Origin: Strigamia acuminata
Lineage: Eukaryota; Arthropoda; Chilopoda; Geophilomorpha; Linotaeniidae
DNA length: 60,000 bases
Reading direction: 5' to 3'
Assembly (NCBI GenBank): GCA_949358305.1
Contig: OX442314.1
Coordinates: 45,580,581 to 45,640,580, forward strand
Shown here: positions 37,853 through 49,668 of the stretch, in pieces
How positions within the stretch are numbered: position 1 is the stretch's first letter
Layout of the letters: each line of letters starts with the position of its first letter
Position numbers and translations under genes: made by a program
Notes under the pieces: model-generated
The model's database searches: none
What the model was told of the DNA's origin: nothing
The model's input: only the letters and a program-made list of their open reading frames with translations

Positions 37853-40800
37853 ATGCTTAATCAACGCAGATTCAGACGACATAAGCGTGTAATAACATCT
37901 CAAATCATCGAGTCGATAAATAAAGATAAGAATGTAGCACCAGAGTTTTACATCCTTCTAGACTGCACACGTTCATACACATTTCGTATTCTTTGGGCAT
38001 TTCTCATTGTCATCTGTTCTCTCATTTATTTCTACCAAATGCATGATCGCATCTCGTACTTCTTGACAGAACCAAAGGCTGTTGATGTCCATCAGAGGAA
38101 AATAGAACACTTTACAGATCCACCTGTGTCTATTTGCAAACGACATAATTCATACGCAATGAATTATACAAAACAAAATAAATTAAACGACGATTTGAAT
38201 GAACTCATAAAATTACCTGATTTTGACCTGTCAAAAGTTTGGAAATTAGACTATCGTATCAATGTAATTGAAAAGTTTACATTTGGAAGCGCTAACTACA
38301 AGGTAGGTGCACATTTTTATTTGTATATCTAAATTTTATTTTTCAATGTTCTTACAGCCAAACATACCTTTAGGGCTTCATCAAAACCACAGAACTACAC
38401 CTCATGGCACATGTACACAAGTAAACAGTTAAGTATTAGAGACAGCATTTTGCTTTGTTTAACTGTTAGAATTGAATATGAAATTGACAAAATATAATTT
38501 TTTGGTTTCATTTATTGTAAACTGCTACATTTATTATTTAGTTAACAGGTCATGGGAACATTCTGAACTTACAATGATGATGAAACTTCATTTAACTAAA
38601 ACTACTGAACCCTATACAGTACAGTATAAGCTTATGTATAAATAAAATTTATTCTACATTTGAGTCTCATTTTTTACAAAATCCTATTTTAGCTCTCATT
38701 GGATACACCATTTGATTTTCAATTCTTTATACTATTACTTACCACTTCTGAAATTACTATTGGCGTCACCATCACAAAAGTAAAAATAGTGAATAACTAA
38801 CTTAATTCCTCAACCTATTCTAACAACTTGTTCTAATGTCCACAAAAGTGTACAATGTGGAAAAATTGTTAATCTTAATATCATAAAACATTTTTATCTT
38901 ATTTTTTTTAATATAAATTACTAAATGTTCATATTAAACAACATTAAAAGGGTGAGTTTTTTTAATACTCAATCTAATTCGGACACTTGGCAAGTTTGTC
39001 CGAACTAGAGAGAGCGTCATACACTCGCCTCACTGAACATTCTTCCGATTGAAAAACGTTGTTTTGTACACATTAATCCAATATTTTTTCTAGTTTTCCT
39101 TTTTAAGCACGAAAAAAGAACCCTGCCTGCCGAATGATGAGTTTATATCGTGCGGTATACAATGCATTAAACGAAAGTTCGAGAATGATCCCTGTTGGTA
39201 AGCCATATGTTAGTTTGTCCAATGTTGAGCTCGAATCTGTCCTCTTCTTAAACTACTCCACGCGGTTATGAGACTCACTTACCTGAATTTACCGCTCGTT
39301 AAAGCGGTTACCCAAAGAATGATACAGATATGTGTAACATAAATAATATGTTTATTGAACCCGAAGGTACAAACAAAGTTCTCGAATATTATATTTAGGT
39401 ATGACGAAGTCGTCCTCACTGGTGGTGTGTTCCAAGATGGCGTCTCGTCTTGCGGCGTGGCGGCGTCCTGGGGCGGCTTATGTGAGGACGTCTCATCTTT
39501 GTTTGGTGGTCTGTTTTGGGCTCACGCTTGCGCTTATGTGGAATGCTCAGTTAAGAGTATGATATCCTGGCTTGTTGTCTAGGGTTTTGTTTGGTTATCA
39601 GGCGATACACACAACGGCGGATGTTTCTTCTTCCCGGCGATACACACAGCGGCGGAAAAATACTTCTTTGTACCAAACTTAGGCTCACGAGGCTGTTTTC
39701 CTTGTGAATCGCTAAACGTTGTATTTTTATCACTCTCTTGGCAATTTCTGCCAAAGTGATTTGATTAGTTGGTAACGCACAAAATAACAAAATCACGTAG
39801 AAATGTATCCTGAGTCCCTGGTTACCCCTTGCTAGTTTGGCTAAGGCTTCATCGATAGGACGATGTACTTTTTAGGTGTTGTATTTTCTGTTTTTGTGTT
39901 GGTTCTGCCCTTCAAGTGCTGAGGCAAATTCCTCTGCACAAAAGGGCTTCATCAAGTGATCGAAATCATCCAATGAGAGGTGAGTCGAATCCCCCAAACC
40001 CCCTCAGGGCAGACGCCTGCCCATTGACAAAATGTCAATGCACTGACAAGTGAGAGAGCCGGGTCAGATTGTTTAGTCGACGGTCGTTTAGTCGACAGTC
40101 GACTTAAATCGTTCATTTTGTCGACAAACGTTTTGTCGGCGGTATTTTTTTTGGCCTGCTAGTCGACCAACTGTTTGGTTACGCCTTGTCGACAGTACAC
40201 CTTGTCGACGCACGTTTTGTCGACGTTACCGTTTGTCGACGCACGTTTTGTCGACGAAATTGTCAATGTCAAGGGGAGGGCATGCATTCTTGCGTTGGGG
40301 GGTAACGGTTTTGACGTGCACGTGGCCAGAGATTCGATTCCCACCCACGCGCGTTCGGTGCTTGGTCCGGTTGCCCTTTTTGTGTGCGATTCACACGTCG
40401 ATCCAATTGGGAAAAGCTTGTGCTTTTGGCCGTGAGAAAATGCCTCGCTACGTGCACACCTGGGCTCGAGCGGCTATTGTAGAGAAGGCGAAGGACTCGG
40501 CAGTCCCGCCCGCTTTTCCAGCGGGGGTGGCCGCAGTTTAAAAGAAAAGTCCATCCTTCCTCCCCCTTCTTAAACCGTGTTCATAAAATGGAATAAGATC
40601 TTCGGATTCTTGTTGCGAGTCTTGTCTGATCTACAACTACACTCTTTGTTATTGTCACTGACCTTTTATTGTCTCATTACACTTTCCATTACACTTTTCA
40701 CTTAGTCGACGCCGATTAGTCGACGCCGATTAGTCGACGCCGTTTAGTCGACGCCGTATAGTGAAAAACATTCAATCCCTGATAACTTTTAAATTAAAAA

Positions 40801-41644
40801 AAAATTATTTTTGTTTACTACTGTTAGCATACCTTATTCATTTCTGAAACAATGCGACAATGCCTGCAACAACTCTGAAGCCACAGTCAACTTGATTGAA
40901 GAACACAAGAAAAGAGTAGTAGGAGTAGCACCAACTAATGACTGTAACTGTATTCGAAGTTGTCAAAATCAGGTTTACGATATGCAAATAGATATCAGAA
41001 ATTTGGACAAAATTCGATGCAATTTCTACTTGGCTGATCAACACATAACTGTGTTTCAAGAAAGATGGCTCTATGACTTAATCAGTCTACTCTGTGACTT
41101 CGGTGGGAATCTTGGTCTTTGGTTGGGTTTTTCACTACTTTCTCTTATTGATTGTCTAATTGGTTGTTCAAAAAGAAATAAGAGATGGCAGAAAAGCAAC
41201 TGCATCAGCGCTGTTAAAAAATTTGAAAACCACTTCAAGAAACACGAAACAAGATTCAAAATGTTTGCTCGAAAAATAGAAATGGAAAACATACAGAGCA
41301 AAGCAAAATGGATTTATGCAATTTATTTCAGTTGCACTCTATTCTGTTGTTACATTCTGCAAAATCGAATAAACAGATATTTATCAGGACCCATTCAGAA
41401 AGCAGTCACGATTGAAGATCCTGCAGTTGTCACATATCCAAACATCATTGTTTGTCCAGGGCCACATAGTGAAGAACTCAATGCCAATAAGAAACTCTAT
41501 TTTGACCAGCACCTCAAGATGAATTCAACTAATTGTGAAGTAGATGCTTACGATCTCATACATTTCAATGAAATTGATGTAGAGACACTCTGGAGTAAGG
41601 AATTTCAAACTGAACTGATTGACCATGAGACATTTGCAAACAAT
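37853..41644 (+). CDS. DEG/ENaC channel paralogue, plus strand (6 exons, 3' end unresolved)
   Basis: Exons 37853-38306, 38358-38420, 38542-38618, 38693-38779, 39094-39197 and 40828-41644 join in phase to 534 codons and correspond one-to-one to the first six exons of the minus-strand gene. Present are TM1 ([16 protein letters not shown]), the Cys-rich exon ([12 protein letters not shown]), CNCIRSC, TM2 [15 protein letters not shown], the basic linker, and unit 2 TM1 with [10 protein letters not shown]. The donor GTAAGT after 41644 is intact, but exons for the rest of unit 2 were not found; homology fades near 42.1 kb, before transposons. If the donor is not used the frame stops at 41668. This is either a 3'-truncated copy or one whose last exons lie beyond the window. 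Confidence 0.7.
39331..39960. repeat. Dispersed repeat family A, copy 3
   Basis: The fullest copy: its first two thirds match 5185-5790 and its last third matches 1-190. It lies in the last intron of the plus DEG/ENaC paralogue and is absent from the same intron of the minus gene. Confidence 0.65.
40067..40756. mobile_element. GTCGAC-rich MITE-like element
   Basis: Both ends carry repeated TTAGTCGAC/TTTGTCGAC words (about 40070-40260 and 40705-40755). The right edge at 40756/40757 is exact: the flanking tatagtgaaaaacattcaat is continuous in the minus paralogue intron (near 27400), which lacks the element. Near 40330 a GATTCGATTCCC resembles a pol III B box, but no matching A box or tRNA fold is convincing. 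Confidence 0.6.
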
Positions 41645-41679
41645 GTAAGTCACTTACTCGTACTTTAAGATATATTAAT

Positions 41680-41716
41680 GTACAATCCTGGTCGTAAAAT
41701 GTCACCAGGATTGTAC
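41680..41716. repeat. Perfect 13-bp palindrome
   Basis: GTACAATCCTGGT, 11-nt loop, ACCAGGATTGTAC. It lies 36 nt after the donor of the last recognised plus-strand DEG/ENaC exon. Role unknown. Confidence 0.7.
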
Positions 41717-42654
41717 GTGGAATGAGACTAGAAAAAGAAACCTGCAAAGCAAATACTTGTTTTACATTATTCCATACACTGTTCGTCTGTCCCGTCCAAC
41801 TGCATTCTTGGCAGAAATTGAAATTTATGGTCTACCGGTCAAAATAAAATTATGGTATCCTAACTATACAAAAATCACAAATCATGAATTTACAAAAACT
41901 AAAACTAAACAGTAAAATACTTCTTCATACAGATCATACTGGAGAAATCATGAACTTATGTATGTCCACACCTGATAGTAGGACGGATGGGGGAGGGAGT
42001 AGTTTGTACAAATTACCACACCAAGACCCGAAGATACGAAGAGGAGCAAGGGCCTAGCTACAATTTCTTGTTCATATTTCTAAAATGCCGCCCTCGTTAG
42101 AGAGTTTGCGGGATGCATTAAGTTTTTGCGAGCTGCACTTTTCCCTTATCACTACACTATTTCAGCCAACTACTGACAGTTAGTAATTTTGGGCCTAAAA
42201 ATTCAATTTGGAGGCATAAAATTCCATTATTATGCCTATAAAGTATGGTTTTGGGCCTCACTTATCATTCAATCTACGTACCTATGACTGTGATGTGTTT
42301 GATCGGGACAACAAAATAATCGCCATTTGCAATGGGCGGAACTAACAATATAGTGTTGTTGTGTTCCCCACTCAACAGATAACTAATTGAATTGATTGCT
42401 CTTATGGATTATTACGCTTTTGATTGTTTGAATATTAACTATGTAATGCGAGAATTTTGGTTACCTTGGAAACGATATAATAAACACAGAGTTGACTAAA
42501 ACGAAATCTGCGAGTATGGTTTAGTGAATTTGTTTGGGTCCACAAAATGAGTGAAAGTTAGCCTGGGACTCAACACTGGTATCCACGATGGGATCCTTGG
42601 ACATTTGCAGAGTATGTCAATGAATTTGCGTGAAAATTAAGTGAAATTGCAAAC
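41717..42654. other. Unassigned segment after the plus DEG/ENaC exons
   Basis: A plus frame near 41710-41950 (DCTWNETRKRNLQ... FYIIPYTVRLSRPTAFLAEI) loosely recalls the DEG/ENaC palm exons but could not be phased. Around 42050-42090, cctagctacaatt.cttgtt matches the minus gene's intron (near 26030), marking the end of visible homology. The rest shows nothing recognisable. Confidence 0.3.
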
Positions 42655-42771
42655 TTTTTCTGGCGTCGACAATGGCCCGTTCCATTTGGGCCTAGCTCGC
42701 AGGGGCGAGCCATTCCAGGGGTACGTTTCTCTAGTGATTAATCCCGTGTGAATTCGAGAGCAAATTTCACG

Positions 42772-43003
42772 ATGGCACAGATGGTGCTGGGGGTCGTTCC
42801 CCCGTTCGCTGGAACGGTTTTCCAGAACTGGACGTCGTGTGAGGAGACGTTCCAATATTTTGTCATTCTTAACGAGACCAAGGATGACAAGAAAGTACCG
42901 ACGCCGACCTACGAGAAAATAAAGCAGACTTTGAAGGAAGTGGCGATGGTGGCGAGCATTAACAAGGCGCGCAAGACGCACTGGTTCGAGAAGTTCCTGT
43001 GGT
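42772..43003 (+). pseudogene. Truncated Ty3/gypsy-like Gag fragment
   Basis: [20 protein letters not shown], then [20 protein letters not shown], fits the 'PPF.G....W..C.E.F.YF..N...D..K' start of gypsy Gag. A TGGCGTCGACAATGG at about 42661 could be its primer-binding site. The Gag-like part ends near a GTGAGT donor at 43004; no pol follows in frame. A remnant or a 5' exon; function not supported. Confidence 0.4.
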
Positions 43004-43639
43004 TCGTGAGTACGGAAAACTACCGTATATCTGTAAATAGCGCACCCGTGCGCTATTTGCAAAAAAATATTTTTGTCCGCGCGCTATTTGTTGATGTGTA
43101 AAACATCATTTGATCTGATATGGATCCTATTCTATTAATTTATTAATATGTTTCTAGTTATATATTCTCGTATTATTGTTTTACAATGTTTATATCGATT
43201 AGTTATATCGTTATTCCATATTTCCTTTAATCCGTGCTTGAATGCACGATGCTATGTTCTTTTAGTTGTGTTTGACATTAAGCACGTTGCAGTTGCTATC
43301 TGTTTGTGCTTATAGTGTATTATTCCGCCACTAGTTGGCGTTACTGTTGTATTCTGTTATCCAAGATGGCGACGGCCATGACTTTCAGCCAGCCTCTTGT
43401 TTTTCATGCAATTATGGACTCCTACGTGAGTATTTTCGTTGATATTAAATTTATTTTATGCTTTTAAGCATTCAGTGTTCTTTGTTACGGCATATAAGTG
43501 CTTTGCACGGCCGTTTTTGGTCTGAATTATCGGTCTGGTTAATTCCGATAATCGTAGCCGCCATTTGCGATTTGACCACTCGTTTTTCCTTAGTTTGCAC
43601 GATAATTCGTGCCAGTTTTTCGTCCTCTGCTACAGTTGG

Positions 43640-44115
43640 TAGCAGAGGATGGTTGGCTTTCCAACACAGCACGCGAATTTCCACTAATTTATCGCTAAAT
43701 TTCGCGAATTTCGCGATTTTCGGCGATAATTTGTATTTTTCAGGTCTCGACGATTTCCTACGACGATCCTACGACGTGACAACGTTTTTCCTGTTACCAG
43801 CTACGTTTTCAAACGTAGGCCAACGTTTTGACACGGGAAAATCATCGTTTTTCGCCGATAATCGGAAATTTGCGCGGGATTCGCGAAATTTCCGGGTTTT
43901 CTTTTGTTTATTTGTAGATTTCGACGATTTAAAGTTTACGACGACGGTTTTGAACGTGCAGCAACGTTTTCACACACCAAGTGTGATTATTTTCGTCGTT
44001 AGCCGGGAAATTTACGCGGGTTTCGCGAATTTTCCGAATTTATTTTGTCTTTTTCAGATTTTCAACAATTCGACAACGTCCAAGCGACGTTATCAACCAG
44101 AAACGGGTCCAGCCC
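43640..44115 (+). repeat. Degenerate tandem repeats in the copia-2 leader
   Basis: About three units of 145-175 bp, each with a (C/T)AG.(T/C)TC.ACGATTT-like start, an AACGTT core and a TCGCGAATTT-like end (starts near 43740, 43912, 44056). They keep a 421-codon frame (43458-44723) open, but its composition is unlike a protein, so it is not called a gene. Confidence 0.5.
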
Positions 44116-44622
44116 GCTGTATTGCACCCCGGTGTGCGTACAGTACCGACGATTTCGCAATTCGACGATTTTTGATCGATTTCCGCGTTTTCTACGCGTG
44201 GTTGCGTGTTGCGACGAGCACCGCAACAGATTCATCAATTTCGCCTTCCTATTGCTTTTCAGATTTCGTTATTATTATTGTTAGATTTAAGTATTTTTGG
44301 AGTGGGACCCTTAGTATCGATTTCACCCTTAGTCCAGTCGGGCTCGTGAAATTTGTATTCTGTGTTGAGGCTATCCCTGCGCCACCTAACGTTTCCGTGG
44401 CCCTAGGCGGTTTGCAAAGGGCGTTAGGGGGATACTCAGCACAGGTTATCAAGGCAATTGTAGCATTGCCTCCCCGTCGTGGTTTCCGCTTTGACAGTGC
44501 TTCGAGTGATTTGTGCGACGATACGTGTGTGCTTCTCCACAGTGCTCCGTTCTTCGAAATACGACCGCCCGTACCACTTCTAAAGCCACGATATTTTTCA
44601 CATTTGTGTTTGGACACCGATC

Positions 44623-47600
44623 ATGCAGAAGTCTTCCGAACTTTCGATGACGCGTGTACCCATACTTGCCGTAGGAAACTACGAGATGTGGGCGCGCAGT
44701 ATGAAGATGCTGTCAGCATTTAGGTCTCGTGATCAAACCTCGACATCTTCACAGGCTTACGCGACGGATCAAACTCGCTCTCGCTCTCGGAACCGACCGC
44801 TTTCCTCGATTAAATGTTTCAACTGCGACCAAATGGGCCACTACGCAAATAGGTGCCCCGAACCTCGAAGAAGTAGGAATTCCAATCCTTCTGCGTCACT
44901 TCAACGCCCTTCGAGAAGTAAAAGTCGTAAACGGGGAAAGAACAGTTCGAATAAATCCAATGATGGTCGTCCTAAGGGCAGTTCCCAAGTTAGGTGGGAC
45001 GCTAACTTCTTTGTGAATGCTCCGCCGCAAATTACCGAGATGCCCGCTGCTCATTTTATGCAGGGCCACGAATGGATCGTCGATTGTGGCGCGACAGATC
45101 ACATTTCCCACGTCGCGTCATGGTTTACGGACTTCGTGAAAGTTGTGCCATTTGATGTTGAACTTGGCCAAGGCACCTCGCAAGTGACTGGGAAAGGAAC
45201 CGTCCAAATCCAAACGAACATTGATGGATGCCTTTGTGTAGTGAATCTCCGAGATGTATTCTACGCGCCGAACTTCGAAGCTAATCTAATTTCGGTGTCG
45301 AAAATCGATAAAAATGAATTCCATATCCACGTCTACAAAGGTGAAGTAAACGTTTTCAAGTCCGACATCCAACATTCTGTTCTACGTGCCAAAGAGAAGG
45401 GTGGACTTTACTATGTGGATGGCTTATCTCCACCGGTGACTTCGGTGACAAATGTGATTTCGACTTCGCAATCTCCACCTCCAGTACAGACATTAGTGAC
45501 CGTTGAGGAAGATTTTGTAAAGGTTCCCAAACCTAGAAAGAAGCCGAAGGAACGTGCATTGACAGATTTTCGATTAGAATTTCCTCCCTTAACACAGGAA
45601 ACGCAATCTCTTCCTGTTCCGAAATCTCCTCCCGTTCCTACACCTGTCCCTAACTCACCTACACAAGCCAATCCTACCGCTCCTTCCCCTTCACAAACCT
45701 TTGCCGAAGTATTGCAAACAATCCCGTCCTTGAAAACACCTCCTCCTAAAGTCAATCAGAAGAAGGTCGCAGCTCCAACTGCTAAAAAGGACGCGACCGG
45801 CATATGGCATAGTCGACTTGGCCATCTACATACCAACGCGATGAAACTTCTAGCAGCCAACGACCAGGTTTATGGCATCGAACCGGCTGAAGTCGCGAAG
45901 GAATTGACCTGCAATCACTGCAGGGTGGCCAAATCGACCAGGGCATCACACAAACCCGACGAACACCCGATGACGTCAAAAGCGTTGGACCTTCTCCACA
46001 TGGATCTCTGGGGACCACATCCAGTCAACTCTTTTGGCGGTGCTCGTTACATTTTTACCATAATCGACGACGCAACGCGTTACACGTGGATGTTCCCGCT
46101 GGCTCAAAAATCTCAGACTTTCGAATGCTTTAAGGATTTCGTTTCTCGCATCGAACGCGTCGCAGACACGCGGGTTAAGGCCATTCGAACTGATCAAGGC
46201 GGGGAGTTTATGTCGAACGAGTTTACGGATTATCTTCGCAAAAGTGGGATCCAGGGCCAACGCACGAACCCCGCAAGCCCCCAAATGAACGGCACGGCTG
46301 AGCGAATTAACCGGACCATGGCCGACTTCATGCGGGCGACGTTGGATGAGACGAAACTTCCCGAAGAACTATGGGCAGAAATTGCCGTTTCATTTTCCTA
46401 CATCAAGAACCGCTGCCCACATTCCCGTATTAAGAATGAAGTGCCGTATATTTTATGGCGGCAACGTGCTCTTTCTGTTCGTCATCTGCGTCGGCTCGGA
46501 TCTAAATGTTGGGTCCATTACACTGCTCCGGGACGCAACAAGTTGGCGCCTCGCGCCTGGGAAGGATTTTTAGTCGGCTACGCGGTGGGAACTCGAGGAT
46601 ATCGTGTTTGGAACCCTGTCGACAACAAAGTTGTGGAGTCGATCCACGTGAAGATTGACGAACGACAATCCTATCGTCGCTCTCAACGCCCTTCCCAACC
46701 GACATTCGAAGAGTCTTTCCAACCCGAACCTCAAACGTCTTCCGCACCACCGTCCCAAGTCAAGTTTAATGACACAATCCAGTATGTGCCATGGTCGGCA
46801 GGTTCCGATTCGGATGACCCGGACTCGACAGATTATGACTCCGACGATTCGGCACCCCCACGCTCACCTCCGCCAGGCATTCAATCACCTCCACCTGGTC
46901 GCCAATCTCCGGTATTGGGTGCGCAGGCAATGCCACCAATCGATGTAATGGCCGATTTAATATTACCGACATTGCGTCCAGATATTTCGACAGGCACTAC
47001 ACCGACTGGCACTCCGACCAATACGCCACCAGGATCTCCACCAAGATTCGTGACCGCCAGAAGGGGCTCCGCACCGACTCGAATCGCAGAGGAGCCCATT
47101 CTTGTTGAAACAGGCGCCACATCTTACAAATGGCGTCCAGTGGGTGGTAATAACCCTTTCAGCAACTGGCATAGAGAAGAACATCTCCGCAAAGACCAAG
47201 TCCCAGGCCAGATCAAGATCGATGTTTATTATTTTCCGAAGCCCGGTGTTCGCTTACGCTCCAAACCTGATATCCAAAAGTATTGCGATAAAGAGGGAAT
47301 TCTTTACGACGATGATCTATTCTACTTCGGAAACATCGAGCATCAATTACCCGTCATGCCGGCACTCCGTCCTCGAGCCCATTTTTGCCGTCGGGAACCA
47401 GGATCGTACGCAGAGGCTGTCAAGTTTCCGGATGCCCCTAAGTGGCAGGAAGCTATCGACGAAGAGTTGGGAACCTTCAAGAAAAGGGAGGTTTACCAAG
47501 AAGTTCCGAAGCCTCCGAACACGACAATCCTCGGCTGCAAATGGTTGTTCAAATTAAAAACCGACACTTCCGGACAAATTACACGTTATCGCGCCCGATT

Positions 47601-48918
47601 AGTCGCGCAAGGCTTTCGGCAGACTCTCGGCGTGGACTACGACGAGGTCTTCAGCCCGGTTGTAAACTTTGTCCTCATCCGATTCTTCTTCTGTCTACTC
47701 GTCATTCTACAAGGGTGGAAAGACGCGCACTTGGACGTAAAGTGCGCGTATCTTTACGGAGAATTGGAGCATCGAGTTTACATGCGGATTCCAGCCGGCG
47801 CTCATTGTTCGAACCCCGATAACGTCTGGCTTCTCATTAAATCGCTGTACGGTCTCCACCAATCTGGCCGTCAGTGGTATGAGAAGTTAGATGAAACTCT
47901 GCGAGGACTCGGATTTCGAAAACTTCCAGCGTGTAACTGCGTTTATATATTCGGAACATCGGCCGTGATGCTGGTCTACGTGGACGATATCGTTCTATTC
48001 TACTCGACGGACAGCATCTTGGATCGGATTATTCGGCTGATATCATCGAAATTCGAAATCGTTAACCTCGGGCCCATCTCCAGATTGCTTGGTGTCGAAT
48101 TCATAAGAACCGCGGGGAGGGTGTTCATCATTCAGCGGTCTTATATCGACAAAATCATCAAGAAGTTCGAGGTTTCTGCCGACAGGATGATCAAAGTCCC
48201 CGTTACACCTGGAACAACGTTAAAGAAAGGATCCACCGAACATCTCTCCGACTTCCCATATCGGTCGTTAATCGGATCGCTTCTATTCCTCGCTTCTCAA
48301 ACTCGTCTGGACATTCTCTATTCCGTCATCGCGTTATCCCAGTATAACAATTGTTATAACAAGACACATATTCGCGCACTTCTTCAAGTTCTCCGCTATG
48401 TCGCGAATACGCCTGATCTTGCGATTGAATTGTCCGGATGCACGACAAGCCAATTATGGGCATTTACCGACGCTTCTTGGGCCTCCGACACTGAAACATC
48501 TCTTAGCTTCGGGGGATTCATCACGTACATCGGAAACGTCCCCATCGGTTGGTCGTGTAAGAAACAGTCTTCGGTTGCGTGCTCGACGATGGAAGCGGAG
48601 TTCATCGCCCTCGTCGAGTGCGTAAAGGAACTCTACTGGCTTGATCACGTCTTTTCGCAACTCCCGCATTTGAACCGCATTTCCCGTCCCATCGTCTATT
48701 CGGATGCGCTGGCGTCCATCCAGTTCACCTCCAACGACGTGGAAAACGCGAAGACCAAACACATTCGTGTGAAGTATCACTGGTTGCGGGAGTGGTATGT
48801 GGCAAAAGTATTCGAATTACGGAAAATCCCGGGTGATGATAACGTAGCGGACATTTTCACCAAATGGCTACCATCTGATCGACTTCGGAAGCTCACTTCG
48901 GGAATCTTCTGCCAGTAA
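44623..48918 (+). CDS. copia Gag-Pol polyprotein (1431 aa, copia-2)
   Basis: A single frame with copia domain order. Gag is short: RVPILAVGNYEMWARSMKML (the Gag N-terminal motif) is followed almost at once by a CCHC knuckle at about residue 65 (CFNCDQMGHYANRC), so the usual ~200-residue capsid middle is missing. Protease has DCGATDH at 154 where DSGA is usual. Integrase shows HSRLGHLH..CNHC, DLWGP, TDQGGEF and NGTAERINRT. RT has FSPVVNF and YVDDIV. RNase H has FTDASWA, STMEAEFIA and YSDA, ending near IPGDDNVADIFTKWL. Base composition is more GC-rich than the flanks. No 5' LTR was identified; the 3' part is split by the gypsy insertion. Confidence 0.93.
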   Translation: MQKSSELSMTRVPILAVGNYEMWARSMKMLSAFRSRDQTSTSSQAYATDQTRSRSRNRPLSSIKCFNCDQMGHYANRCPEPRRSRNSNPSASLQRPSRSKSRKRGKNSSNKSNDGRPKGSSQVRWDANFFVNAPPQITEMPAAHFMQGHEWIVDCGATDHISHVASWFTDFVKVVPFDVELGQGTSQVTGKGTVQIQTNIDGCLCVVNLRDVFYAPNFEANLISVSKIDKNEFHIHVYKGEVNVFKSDIQHSVLRAKEKGGLYYVDGLSPPVTSVTNVISTSQSPPPVQTLVTVEEDFVKVPKPRKKPKERALTDFRLEFPPLTQETQSLPVPKSPPVPTPVPNSPTQANPTAPSPSQTFAEVLQTIPSLKTPPPKVNQKKVAAPTAKKDATGIWHSRLGHLHTNAMKLLAANDQVYGIEPAEVAKELTCNHCRVAKSTRASHKPDEHPMTSKALDLLHMDLWGPHPVNSFGGARYIFTIIDDATRYTWMFPLAQKSQTFECFKDFVSRIERVADTRVKAIRTDQGGEFMSNEFTDYLRKSGIQGQRTNPASPQMNGTAERINRTMADFMRATLDETKLPEELWAEIAVSFSYIKNRCPHSRIKNEVPYILWRQRALSVRHLRRLGSKCWVHYTAPGRNKLAPRAWEGFLVGYAVGTRGYRVWNPVDNKVVESIHVKIDERQSYRRSQRPSQPTFEESFQPEPQTSSAPPSQVKFNDTIQYVPWSAGSDSDDPDSTDYDSDDSAPPRSPPPGIQSPPPGRQSPVLGAQAMPPIDVMADLILPTLRPDISTGTTPTGTPTNTPPGSPPRFVTARRGSAPTRIAEEPILVETGATSYKWRPVGGNNPFSNWHREEHLRKDQVPGQIKIDVYYFPKPGVRLRSKPDIQKYCDKEGILYDDDLFYFGNIEHQLPVMPALRPRAHFCRREPGSYAEAVKFPDAPKWQEAIDEELGTFKKREVYQEVPKPPNTTILGCKWLFKLKTDTSGQITRYRARLVAQGFRQTLGVDYDEVFSPVVNFVLIRFFFCLLVILQGWKDAHLDVKCAYLYGELEHRVYMRIPAGAHCSNPDNVWLLIKSLYGLHQSGRQWYEKLDETLRGLGFRKLPACNCVYIFGTSAVMLVYVDDIVLFYSTDSILDRIIRLISSKFEIVNLGPISRLLGVEFIRTAGRVFIIQRSYIDKIIKKFEVSADRMIKVPVTPGTTLKKGSTEHLSDFPYRSLIGSLLFLASQTRLDILYSVIALSQYNNCYNKTHIRALLQVLRYVANTPDLAIELSGCTTSQLWAFTDASWASDTETSLSFGGFITYIGNVPIGWSCKKQSSVACSTMEAEFIALVECVKELYWLDHVFSQLPHLNRISRPIVYSDALASIQFTSNDVENAKTKHIRVKYHWLREWYVAKVFELRKIPGDDNVADIFTKWLPSDRLRKLTSGIFCQ

Positions 48919-49044
48919 CCGACTATGACATCTTAATTTTCAAACGTTATTTTCGGACATTCCTTGTTTATTTTACCGGATTCGAGGTTTTATCGTGTAG
49001 TTAGATTGGGAATTATGAGCTTAGTTAAGTGATGTAAACAAAAG

Positions 49045-49668
49045 TGTGACCGGCTGCCCGATCAGTCCGTTCACTTACCTGCAACACACGGCGCTTCCAT
49101 GGCTCTCGCGCACCTCGTGTGTTTTCTCGCGCGCACCTGGCGCGGTCCCCCGCACCAGGTGGAGCTGATGGTCGTTGGTCCAGCCAATTGGGAACCGGAA
49201 GTGCCCTTCCGGAAGTGGTCGGCCCCGCAGAAGGCCCAGAGAGTTCTCTTGCAACCAGCGTGGCGAACGGTCGCTTCTACGATCGCTCTTCCACACTGGC
49301 AATCATGACGAATCCGATTGGCGTGGCGACTCTGTCGCCCGCCGGGACTTGATAGTCCGTGTTCCCCGCGCCTGTCCTACGTTCTCCGTGAACGTAGCGA
49401 CGACGCGGCCGAACAGTATTCAGACCACGCGTGTCATTCGGCCAATGGCCGCCGTGCCACGCGGTCTTGTTAGGGATGGCTGTTTCTCAGCCATCGCATT
49501 GGGAAATGCACTGTAGAGACACCACATCATACCCCTAGACATAATAAAGCTTACCTTAAACTAAACTTGTGTCTCTTGTGTATTTCGGAAGTGTATTTTA
49601 TCGTGTGTGTTGTGTCCAGCGTCCCGTGGCTCTCCCCCGACCACGTGGCGTCCGTCCAAACACTCACA
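49045..49668 (+). repeat. gypsy 5' LTR
   Basis: 624 bp, TGTGACCGG...AACACTCACA, with AATAAAGC polyadenylation-type signal near 49540. Same sequence as 59273-59896 as read by eye. Confidence 0.93.

Noticed and set aside
40320-40345. tRNA gene or SINE promoter
   Set aside because: A B-box-like GATTCGATTCCC is present, but no A box at the right distance and no cloverleaf could be drawn.
43458-44723. 421-codon open frame on the plus strand
   Set aside because: It runs over degenerate tandem repeats in the copia-2 leader and into the Gag start in another frame. The translated sequence has no domain and looks like non-coding translation.
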